This document shows positions 1 through 5,265 of a stretch of 5,265 nt of DNA, one piece after another. Under the pieces are notes generated by a model. It was not told the DNA's origin and ran no database searches. It worked only from the letters and a program-made list of their open reading frames with translations. The translations under genes and the position numbers were made by a program. Each line of letters opens with the position of its first letter. Positions within the stretch are counted from its first letter, which is position 1. Source of the DNA: Nitrospira sp. UBA5698 (GTDB lineage Bacteria > Nitrospirota > Nitrospiria > Nitrospirales > Nitrospiraceae); assembly GCA_002420115.1 (NCBI GenBank), contig DIHK01000059.1, positions 1 to 5,265 of the forward strand, read 5' to 3'.

Positions 1-60
<60 letters not shown>

Positions 61-126
61 AGCCAAGCTTGCTCGTGCCGTGCGCTCTTTTCCCTTTATG
101 GATCTATGGATCTATTGTGCGCGGAT

Positions 127-143
127 AAACACCGCAAGTGTTT
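127..143 (+). repeat. Short inverted repeat after tRNA-Arg
   Basis: AAACAC (127-132) pairs perfectly with GTGTTT (138-143) around a five-base loop. An alternative pairing, GCGG (121-124) with CCGC (132-135), uses overlapping bases, so the two cannot form together. A run of four T follows only at about 153, so a terminator role for the tRNA transcript is possible but weak. Confidence 0.3.
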
Positions 144-345
144 GAATGTGAGTTTTCTTCTCCTCGCGCCGGCACCGCACTCCTTCCATTGGGCAACGCG
201 ATACCCCCTCCAAAATGTATTTCGGAAGTGCAGCTGGCCTGCGTATCGTTCGTATCGATACTGTGGCCAGTAGCGCAATCCCACGGGTGCGGCACATTCT
301 TATGAGTGCTGTAGGCAGGGAGTTGTATTTTCCAATCATAAAATC

Positions 346-376
346 CCACTGCGAAAGAGGGATATTCCCCCAGTGG
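346..376. repeat. Nested inverted repeat overlapping the putative DUF748-gene -35 box
   Basis: The outer arms CCACTG (346-351) and CAGTGG (371-376) are perfect complements. Inside, GGGA (359-362) pairs with TCCC (366-369) around TAT. The right outer arm overlaps the proposed -35 hexamer at 374-379, so this could be an operator or simply a stem-loop. A regulatory role is inference. Confidence 0.35.
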
Positions 377-403
377 ACATTCCGCAGTCGGTTCACCTAT
401 AGT
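374..403 (+). promoter_or_regulatory. Putative sigma-70-type promoter for the DUF748 gene
   Basis: TGGACA (374-379, five of six matches to TTGACA) and TATAGT (398-403, five of six matches to TATAAT) are separated by 18 bases. Transcription would begin near 410, giving a leader of about 32 nt before the ATG at 442. The position and orientation suit the gene. The match was found by eye, so a chance hit cannot be excluded. Confidence 0.45.
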
Positions 404-441
404 TTGGTTCTCATACTTACTCTGCCAGCAGCTGGTATCGC

Positions 442-3381
442 ATGCGCAAAATCCTCCAACCTCGAGTTTTGATTGGCGTTCTGGTCGGCCTCATTGTTCT
501 CTATGCTCTCGTTGGGTTTGTTCTGCTGCCCTATCTGATCAAGTCCTACGTTGTCCCCGCCGTCTCCGAACAAATCAAGCATCCGATTCTGCTGCGCGAC
601 GCGGCGTTCAATCCGTTTGCGCTGTCGGTCCGTCTCACTGGGTTGGAAGTGCAGGAGCAGAACGAGACGCCGATGCTCGGATTCGAAGAATTGTTCGTGA
701 ATGTGAGTGCAGCCTCACTGTTCCTGCAGAAGGTGGCGTTCGATGAGATTCATCTTACGATGCCGTTTGTAGCTGCCAAGGTCAATTCGGATGGCAAGCT
801 GAATCTGATGTCGTTGGTTCCACCCCAGGATGAGAAGGCCCAACCATCTCCTCAACCGACCGGTGAATCCAAGAAGTTGATGCCGGTGCAGATTGATCTG
901 TTGGATATCGGAAAGGGCATTATCGAATATCGGGATGACTCGAAGCCGAGGCCAGTGGTGATCGACGTCGTGCCATTCGGGATCGTGCTACGAAACTTCA
1001 GCACGGTTCAAGTCGAGGGAAGTGAGAACGCCCATGCCTTCACGGCGGAGATCGGAAAAAATGGCAAGATTTCCTGGGAAGGGAATATCTTTCTGGAGCC
1101 GCTCGAGTCCGATGGTCAGCTGACTGTATCGGGGATCAGGCTCAAGGTACTGTATCAAGCCGTGCAGGAGCAGTTTCAGTTCGATGTTAATCAGGGTGTC
1201 ATTGGTCTCTCCGCTTCGTACCATTTCGATCTTCGTGGCCAGACTCCCCAGGCGACGGTGAAGAATGGAAAGGTATCGATTGACGATTTGACCATCGTGG
1301 AGCGGGGTGGCATTGATCCGGTGGTGACCGTGCCGGTGTTCAACGTGGAGGGGATTCAGCTGGATCTGCAACAACAGACCATCGACGTTGCCAAGGTGCA
1401 TTCGGCCGATGCCCGGTTCGATGCTTGGATGGCCCCGAACGGCGTGGTCAATTATCAAACTCTATTTACGCCTGTGGGTGGAAAGGAAACCACAGGTCCA
1501 CCGTCGTCTGCGAATGCCAAGCCGGAGAAGCCCGCCAAACCTTGGACGATCACAGTCGACGAAGTCGGACTGAAAAACTATCATGCCGCGTATGAGGACC
1601 GGACGCTTGCCAAGCCTGCCCACGTCGATGTCGACGCGATGAATCTGACCGTGAAGGATGTGCAGATTCCGTTCAAGAAGCCGCTGCCGGTCGATCTGTC
1701 GCTGAAACTGAATGAGACCGGGTCGATCGGAGTGAAAGGAACGGTGACGGTCGAACCGTTGAAGGTAGATGCAAATCTTAAATTGGAGCACATCGAAATC
1801 CGTCCCTTTCAACCCTATCTCGATCAGTTCCTTAACGCCGACGTGCGGGACGGTGCGATTGATCTTGATGGGGCAGTACATTTTGCCAAGGAACATGCGA
1901 ACGCGCCTATGGTGCAGTTTCAGGGGAATCTTGGGGTGAGTCAGCTGGCGATTGCGGAGAAAAACGTTCTGACCGATGCCGTGGCATGGAAGGCGTTGAA
2001 CATCAATCGTATCGTACTGGACGTCGAGCCAACGGCGGTGAAGATTGCAGAAATTGTCTGGCAAGAACCAAGCGCACAGATTGTCATCGGGAGTGACGGA
2101 AAACTGAATTTCTCGCGACTCGCCGTCTCGTCTCCGCCGACTGATCAGGCGCCGGTTCAGAAAGAGCCAGGAGGCGGTCAACCGCAAGCCAAGCCGGCAG
2201 AACCTGTGCCTGTCACGATCGACCAGGTCAAGCTGGTGAAGTTAGCCGCGACGTTCGAGGATCAGTCGATTGATCCAAAGGTCAAGACTGGTCTCACTGA
2301 TTTCGGCGGGACCATCAAAGGACTGTCCTCTAAGCAGCTCAAGAAAGCCGACGTCAATCTGGCCGGAAAAGTCGGACGAACTGCGCCGTTTAAGATCGTC
2401 GGAAAGATCAACCCGTTGAGTGAGGATGCTTTCACGGATGTGGTCATCACGCTGGCTGGTATGGATCTGAGACCGGGTGGTCCGTACAGCGGTAAGTACG
2501 TGGGGTACGGGTTATCAAAAGGGAAGTTGTCGCTCGACCTGAAGTACAAGGTGTCACAAAAAATATTGGAGGCCGAGAATCTGGTCCATGTCGATCAACT
2601 CACGTTTGGTGAGAAGACCAATAGTCCGGACGCTACCTCGCTACCTGTCCCGCTGGTTGTAGGACTGCTGAAGGATCGCAAGGGGCAGATTGAGATCGAT
2701 ATGCCGATTCGTGGGAACCTCAATGACCCGGACTTCAAGTACGGCAAGGTCGTGATCTCGACGTTACTTAATCTCCTGACCAAAGTGGTTGCGTCGCCGT
2801 TTTCATTAATGGGCAAGTTGGTGCCAGGTGGGGGGGAGGATGAAGAAGGCCTGCAGTTCATCGAGTTCCAACCAGGCAGCGCATCATTGACCGACGAGGA
2901 TATGAAGAAGCTTGAGGCCTTGGAGACGGCGCTCGATGAGCGAGTCGGACTTCGATTGGACGTGAAAGGCACGTTCGATACGACGCTGGATCGGACGGCT
3001 CTTCAGGCGATGAAGCTCCATGAGCAACTCTTGGAGATGAGCGGAAAGTCTCGTGGTGCGACAGGGGATACGCTCTCCTCTCGGGACGAACAACGGCTGA
3101 TAGAAAAACTGTATGCTAAACTCCCTCCGCCCGATTCGACCACTACGTCGGAGCCCATCCAGCCGACTGTGGAGGGTATGAAGGAGCGAGTGGCGGCAGC
3201 GGTTCTGATTACTGATGCTGAGTTGGAGGCGTTGGCTCGGCAACGTGCAGAGGCGATTCGTAACCTGCTGCTGGAGAGCGGGAGGTTGACTGAAGAACGG
3301 GTCGTCCTCCTGGATTCAGGAGCTGCAGAGTCCGGCCATGAGAAGGTGCGCACTCAATTGGCACTCGCCGCCGGTCCATAA
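442..3381 (+). CDS. DUF748 / AsmA-like envelope protein with OmpA-like C-terminal part
   Basis: This 979-residue protein starts with a basic tip and one hydrophobic helix (about 9-33), so it is probably an inner-membrane anchor with the body in the periplasm. The body is beta-rich and shows three related modules of about 220 residues. Each has a DGKLN-like motif (117-121, 332-337, 552-556), a Pro-rich linker (about 127-147, 345-367, 563-589), then a hydrophobic strand ending in Y/F-x-D (D165, D386, D607). Residues 804-860 read like the start of an OmpA-like domain (IEFQPGSASLT at 807-817), and 935-960 like the end of one. DUF748 proteins belong to the AsmA-like group, whose studied members (TamB, YhdP, AsmA) act in outer-membrane assembly or phospholipid transfer; the exact role of this one is unknown. 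An in-frame TAG at 400-402 and no start codon between it and 442 fix the start, although no good Shine-Dalgarno is visible. It appears to be transcribed alone. Confidence 0.9.
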   Translation: MRKILQPRVLIGVLVGLIVLYALVGFVLLPYLIKSYVVPAVSEQIKHPILLRDAAFNPFALSVRLTGLEVQEQNETPMLGFEELFVNVSAASLFLQKVAFDEIHLTMPFVAAKVNSDGKLNLMSLVPPQDEKAQPSPQPTGESKKLMPVQIDLLDIGKGIIEYRDDSKPRPVVIDVVPFGIVLRNFSTVQVEGSENAHAFTAEIGKNGKISWEGNIFLEPLESDGQLTVSGIRLKVLYQAVQEQFQFDVNQGVIGLSASYHFDLRGQTPQATVKNGKVSIDDLTIVERGGIDPVVTVPVFNVEGIQLDLQQQTIDVAKVHSADARFDAWMAPNGVVNYQTLFTPVGGKETTGPPSSANAKPEKPAKPWTITVDEVGLKNYHAAYEDRTLAKPAHVDVDAMNLTVKDVQIPFKKPLPVDLSLKLNETGSIGVKGTVTVEPLKVDANLKLEHIEIRPFQPYLDQFLNADVRDGAIDLDGAVHFAKEHANAPMVQFQGNLGVSQLAIAEKNVLTDAVAWKALNINRIVLDVEPTAVKIAEIVWQEPSAQIVIGSDGKLNFSRLAVSSPPTDQAPVQKEPGGGQPQAKPAEPVPVTIDQVKLVKLAATFEDQSIDPKVKTGLTDFGGTIKGLSSKQLKKADVNLAGKVGRTAPFKIVGKINPLSEDAFTDVVITLAGMDLRPGGPYSGKYVGYGLSKGKLSLDLKYKVSQKILEAENLVHVDQLTFGEKTNSPDATSLPVPLVVGLLKDRKGQIEIDMPIRGNLNDPDFKYGKVVISTLLNLLTKVVASPFSLMGKLVPGGGEDEEGLQFIEFQPGSASLTDEDMKKLEALETALDERVGLRLDVKGTFDTTLDRTALQAMKLHEQLLEMSGKSRGATGDTLSSRDEQRLIEKLYAKLPPPDSTTTSEPIQPTVEGMKERVAAAVLITDAELEALARQRAEAIRNLLLESGRLTEERVVLLDSGAAESGHEKVRTQLALAAGP

Positions 3382-3407
3382 CGGTACGTTGTTCATGAAG
3401 TGCCGTT
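3380..3407. repeat. Hairpin at the stop codon of the DUF748 gene
   Basis: AACGGTAC (3380-3387) pairs with GTGCCGTT (3400-3407) over eight base pairs, one of them G-U, around a 12-base loop. It overlaps the last bases of the stop codon and lies in the 92-bp gap between two converging genes, where a two-way terminator would be expected. No T-tract follows on either strand, so it is not a canonical intrinsic terminator. Confidence 0.35.
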
Positions 3408-3473
3408 CGTATTTCGTTCGTATGCCGAGAAACATTTTTACTACCTACGCTTCACTGGATCGAGGTCATCCTG

Positions 3474-3836
3474 TTACTTCGGGTTGTATCGCATGCGTGT
3501 ACCATGGAGGAGAGAAAGCTCAATTTCTGAGGCGCCGAGTGCTGCCGGAAAGAGGACTCCTGAAATCTTGCACGCATTGATGCTGGCTCCGTCTAGGTTG
3601 GCCTTGCTTAAGTCCACACCGCGCAGATCGGATTGTCGGAAATAGCAATCGCTGAAGTCCAGTCCATCGGCATCAAGCCCCCGAAGATCAAGCCCGCGTA
3701 GATCACACCCTCGGAGATCGCATTTGTCCCCAGCGGCTTTCTTGGCATTGAACTCCTTGATGCACCCTTCACGGAGTAGCAAGTACATTGGGTCTTTGGA
3801 AATACGGAGCTTTGTGCGGGAGGAGTCCGAGTCCAT
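3474..3836 (-). CDS. Small pentapeptide-repeat protein
   Basis: This 120-residue protein has eleven consecutive five-residue repeats at about 39-93, of the form (C/L/A)(D/N)(L/F)(R/S)(G/x), with central Leu, Phe or Ile at 41, 46, 51, 61, 66, 71, 76, 81, 86 and 91 and one Ala at 56. Such repeats fold as a square right-handed beta-helix; eleven give a little under three turns. The flanks look conserved in a small family known to me only as pentapeptide-repeat proteins: an N-terminal helix (LLLREGCIKEFN, 19-30) and a C-terminal ISGVLFP...HGTRMRY segment. There is no signal peptide or membrane helix, so it is probably cytosolic. The start at 3836 is supported by GGAG (3844-3847) seven bases upstream and by an in-frame stop just before it. 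It converges on the DUF748 gene and diverges from the peroxiredoxin gene. Its length is well short of DNA-mimicking gyrase-protection proteins such as Qnr, so I assign no function. Confidence 0.88.
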   Translation of the reverse strand: MDSDSSRTKLRISKDPMYLLLREGCIKEFNAKKAAGDKCDLRGCDLRGLDLRGLDADGLDFSDCYFRQSDLRGVDLSKANLDGASINACKISGVLFPAALGASEIELSLLHGTRMRYNPK

Positions 3837-3843
3837 GGTCCTA

Positions 3844-3847
3844 CTCC
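3844..3847 (-). promoter_or_regulatory. Ribosome binding site of the pentapeptide-repeat gene
   Basis: Read on the minus strand this is GGAG, seven bases before the ATG at 3836. It helps decide the start because a stop codon lies in frame shortly upstream. Confidence 0.6.
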
Positions 3848-3968
3848 ATCATGGGTACGCAGAAGTCATATCGGTTGCGATTTACGAAACTTGAGTGTGG
3901 GACTGGATCTGATGCCGTACGAGGGCCTGTCGTAGTTGAGAAGGGTGTCAGTTCCCTCTCTCAGCCCC

Positions 3969-3998
3969 TTGAACTCGGCTGTTGCGACACAGTATGGT
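3969..3998 (+). promoter_or_regulatory. Possible promoter of the peroxiredoxin gene
   Basis: TTGAAC (3969-3974) and TATGGT (3993-3998), each four of six matches to consensus, are 18 bases apart and would start transcription near 4005, giving a leader of about 54 nt. A 5-bp inverted repeat CAGCC/GGCTG (3962-3966, 3977-3981) straddles the -35 box. I see no site that I recognise as an OxyR or PerR operator. Confidence 0.28.
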
Positions 3999-4045
3999 AA
4001 CGGCACATGGTCGAGTGAGAATCAGTTTTATGCCGATACGATTTT

Positions 4046-4054
4046 AAGGAGGTG
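4046..4054 (+). promoter_or_regulatory. Strong ribosome binding site of the peroxiredoxin gene
   Basis: AAGGAGGTG is a near-perfect Shine-Dalgarno. Its AGGAGG core lies six bases before ATG 4059. It decides against an in-frame ATG at 3936, which would add 41 residues that do not look like peroxiredoxin sequence. Such a site suggests high translation, as expected of an abundant peroxidase. Confidence 0.85.
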
Positions 4055-4058
4055 TCAT

Positions 4059-4694
4059 ATGGCGATTCGATTAGGCGATGACGCGCCGAATTTTACGGCG
4101 GAGACGACAGAGGGGACGATTAATTTTCACGAATGGTTGGGGAGCGGGTGGGGCATTCTGTTTTCCCATCCCAAGGATTACACTCCGGTCTGTACGACAG
4201 AGTTAGGCACGGTCGCCAAGATTTCTCCGGAATTCAAGAAACGAGGGGTGAAGGTGATCGCCGTGAGTGTGGATCCGATGGATTCCCATAAGGGGTGGAT
4301 CAACGATATCAACGAGACGCAAAAGACGACGATGAACTATCCCATCATCGCGGATCCGGATAAAAAGGTCGCGACGCTCTATGACATGATTCACCCGAAT
4401 GCGATCGACAATATGACGGTGCGGTCGGTGTTTATCATCGGCCCGGATAAGAAGGTGAAGCTGACATTAACCTACCCGGCCTCCTGTGGTCGGAACTTCG
4501 ATGAGCTCTTGCGCGTGATCGATTCGTTGCAACTCACGTCGAAATATAAAGTGGCCACTCCGGCAAACTGGAAGGACGGCGAAGATTGCATCATTACTCC
4601 CGCAGTAGGTGATGCAGAAGCGCAACAACTGTTTCCTAAAGGCTTCACGACAGTAAAGCCGTACCTTCGGTACACGCCTCAGCCGAACCGATAG
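4059..4694 (+). CDS. 1-Cys (Prx6-type) peroxiredoxin, AhpC/TSA family
   Basis: This 211-residue protein reduces hydrogen peroxide and organic hydroperoxides in the cytoplasm through a peroxidatic cysteine. The family active-site motif PxxxTxxC is present as P38-T42-C45, preceded by H37 as in Prx6 proteins. R122 (TVRSVF) supplies the conserved active-site arginine, and NYPIIADPDKKVATLYDM (93-110) is the usual core segment. The C-terminal extension ending in FPKGFTTVKPYLRYTPQP is typical of the Prx6 subgroup, and the length fits. There are two further cysteines: C143 in YPASCGRN, where many relatives have Thr, and C177. Whether either acts as a resolving cysteine is not clear from sequence; most Prx6 enzymes rely on an outside thiol. 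It starts at ATG 4059 behind a strong ribosome binding site, has no signal peptide, stands alone, and ends before a strong terminator. Confidence 0.95.
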   Translation: MAIRLGDDAPNFTAETTEGTINFHEWLGSGWGILFSHPKDYTPVCTTELGTVAKISPEFKKRGVKVIAVSVDPMDSHKGWINDINETQKTTMNYPIIADPDKKVATLYDMIHPNAIDNMTVRSVFIIGPDKKVKLTLTYPASCGRNFDELLRVIDSLQLTSKYKVATPANWKDGEDCIITPAVGDAEAQQLFPKGFTTVKPYLRYTPQPNR

Positions 4695-4716
4695 ACTCGC
4701 GACGGCCTACGTAGAG

Positions 4717-4759
4717 AAAACCAGGCAGAATGTGATGGAAATCCTCTGCCTGGTTTTTT
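4717..4759 (+). terminator. Rho-independent terminator of the peroxiredoxin gene
   Basis: AAAACCAGGCAGA (4717-4729) is perfectly complementary to TCTGCCTGGTTTT (4745-4757), a 13-bp stem around a 15-base loop, and the T run continues to 4759. It starts 22 bases after the peroxiredoxin stop codon. The A-run on the left arm means it could also work from the minus strand, but no gene facing that way is visible to its right. Confidence 0.93.
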
Positions 4760-4840
4760 ATTTATCAATACGTTATGGCCTCAATCCTTTCTGTAATACG
4801 GGCATAATTATCACATCCGTTTCGTTCTGGCACGCTCGGA

Positions 4841-4867
4841 TTGCAGACGTGTGTACACATTGATAAT
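4841..4867 (+). promoter_or_regulatory. Palindrome TGTGTACACA in a promoter-like setting
   Basis: The perfect 10-bp palindrome TGTGTACACA (4850-4859) lies between TTGCAG (4841-4846) and GATAAT (4862-4867). The second is five of six to the -10 consensus. The gap between them is 15 bases, shorter than usual, and the first hexamer is a poor -35 box. An operator inside a weak promoter would look like this, but both parts could be chance. Confidence 0.25.
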
Positions 4868-4945
4868 ACGAGGTACGAGGATTGCTTTAGACCGGGCGGG
4901 ACTCTATAGCGTGAGTGCCGTGGTCAACTGGGTGCAACGAACTGA

Positions 4946-4983
4946 AGCTTTTTCACTGTGGAGCATGTGCCGAAGTGGGAGCT
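4946..4983 (+). repeat. Imperfect stem-loop in the gap
   Basis: AGCT (4946-4949) pairs with AGCT (4980-4983). After a two-base bulge, TTCACT (4952-4957) pairs with AGTGGG (4974-4979) with two G-U pairs, leaving a 16-base loop. No T-tract follows, so it is not a terminator. A role is not known. Confidence 0.25.
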
Positions 4984-5027
4984 CAACACTGTGTCCGTGT
5001 CGCATCTGTCGGTTTTGGTGATCTGTT

Positions 5028-5055
5028 TGGACAAGCATAACTACTGATGTATAGT
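5028..5055 (+). promoter_or_regulatory. Putative promoter of the last gene
   Basis: TGGACA (5028-5033) and TATAGT (5050-5055), each five of six to consensus, are 16 bases apart. Transcription would start near 5062 and give a leader of about 140 nt before the ATG at 5204. The hexamers are the same two as in the putative promoter of the DUF748 gene. Confidence 0.45.
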
Positions 5056-5189
5056 CGACACAGATGAGCTACATACGAAAAGTTTCTTGCTTTGTTTCGA
5101 GGACTTAGGCATAGTCAGCGCCAACTTCCGAGGGGGCAAGAGTTTCTACTCATGGTTTCAGGTGGGCAGTGGTTTCTTATTACTCACAA

Positions 5190-5195
5190 GGGAGG
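5190..5195 (+). promoter_or_regulatory. Ribosome binding site of the last gene
   Basis: GGGAGG lies eight bases before ATG 5204. It favours this start over a GTG at 5162 in the same open frame, which has no such site. Confidence 0.65.
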
Positions 5196-5203
5196 GCATC
5201 AGT

Positions 5204-5265
5204 ATGAAGGGACATAATGTGAGGCGGTGGAAACAATTTGTAGTTGCTGGGGCCATAGCGGCACT
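5204..5265 (+). CDS. N-terminus of a probable exported or membrane-anchored protein (partial)
   Basis: Only the first 20 codons are in the window. They read MKGHNVRRWKQF followed by VVAGAIAA, a basic stretch and then a hydrophobic, Ala-rich stretch. This is the start of a signal peptide or N-terminal membrane anchor. The start is supported by GGGAGG eight bases upstream. The frame is open back to a TGA at 5045, but the region upstream of 5204 does not look coding. The family cannot be identified from this much sequence. Confidence 0.7.
   Translation, partial: MKGHNVRRWKQFVVAGAIAA

Larger units (their letters stand above)
61..441. other. Non-coding gap between tRNA-Arg and the DUF748 gene
   Basis: I find no convincing gene in these 381 bases. 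Short open frames exist on both strands, including three overlapping ones on the minus strand, but none has a good ribosome binding site or a recognisable protein. The gap holds an 8-bp tandem repeat (TATGGATC at 97-104 and 105-112), a small hairpin AAACAC/GTGTTT (127-132 with 138-143), a CGTATCG direct repeat (242-248, 251-257) that runs into the palindrome GTATCGATAC (252-261), and a larger inverted repeat at 346-376. A promoter-like pair lies at 374-403. No clear tRNA terminator with a T-tract is visible; the 127-143 hairpin is the nearest candidate and is weak. Confidence 0.6.
4760..5203. other. Non-coding gap before the last gene
   Basis: I find no convincing gene in these 444 bases; the few open frames are under 20 codons or lack a ribosome binding site. 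The gap contains the palindrome TGTGTACACA (4850-4859), an imperfect stem-loop (4946-4983), a 7-bp direct repeat CACTGTG (4954-4960, 4987-4993), a good promoter-like pair (5028-5055), and a leader with possible secondary structure (5084-5142). It could hold the long leader of the next gene or a small RNA, but neither is shown by sequence alone. Confidence 0.55.

Noticed and set aside
96..472. Open frames of 60-95 codons on both strands in the first gap
   Set aside because: They overlap each other in several frames, lack ribosome binding sites, and their translations have no recognisable domain or motif; the plus-strand one runs into the start of the DUF748 gene.
1462..2187. A 241-codon open frame on the minus strand inside the DUF748 gene
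   Set aside because: The plus strand here is clearly coding with module repeats; the reverse translation is Arg/His-rich and without domains, as expected of a shadow.
435..3497. Twelve-base repeat GTATCGCATGCG at 435-446 and 3486-3497
   Set aside because: About one such match is expected by chance in a window of this size, and the contexts differ.
3936..4058. Longer start for the peroxiredoxin at 3936
   Set aside because: The extra 41 residues do not resemble the family, and a near-perfect Shine-Dalgarno sits just before ATG 4059.
4828..4845. Sigma-54-like elements TGGCACG and TTGCA
   Set aside because: The GG and GC doublets are 12 bases apart instead of 10, and sigma-54 promoters do not tolerate that change.
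4965..5021. Tiny Cys-rich open frame (18 codons) in the second gap
   Set aside because: Only one base separates the purine run from its ATG, and nothing else supports translation.

Overview
The window looks like a chromosomal segment of a Gram-negative bacterium of roughly 55% G+C. The small pentapeptide-repeat protein, the large DUF748 envelope protein and the Prx6-type peroxiredoxin together resemble gene sets I associate with Nitrospira (phylum Nitrospirota). That placement is from memory of protein style, not from a search, and is moderate to low in confidence.

Layout. Positions 1-60 hold the 3' part of a tRNA-Arg (anticodon TCT), cut by the window edge. A gap of about 380 bp follows. 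It has no convincing gene, several short inverted repeats, and a good promoter-like pair just before the main gene. Positions 442-3381 encode a 979-residue inner-membrane-anchored DUF748/AsmA-like protein with three copies of a module of about 220 residues and an OmpA-like C-terminal part. Converging on it from the minus strand is a 120-residue pentapeptide-repeat protein (3474-3836). Next, on the plus strand, is a 1-Cys (Prx6-type) peroxiredoxin (4059-4694) with a strong ribosome binding site and a textbook intrinsic terminator (4717-4759). A second gap of about 440 bp carries promoter-like and palindromic elements. It leads to the first 20 codons of a probable exported or membrane-anchored protein starting at 5204 and running off the window.

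The genes do not form an obvious operon. Each has its own upstream gap, the pentapeptide gene faces the opposite way, and the peroxiredoxin ends in its own terminator. The likely roles are housekeeping: translation (tRNA), envelope maintenance or lipid transport (DUF748 protein), peroxide detoxification (peroxiredoxin), and one uncharacterised repeat protein. I see no mobile element, CRISPR array, toxin-antitoxin pair or defence cluster, and no strong case for a new multi-gene system. The most useful leads are the threefold architecture of the DUF748 protein, a G7 tract exactly at its domain junction, the extra cysteines of the peroxiredoxin, and the structured non-coding gap before the last gene.
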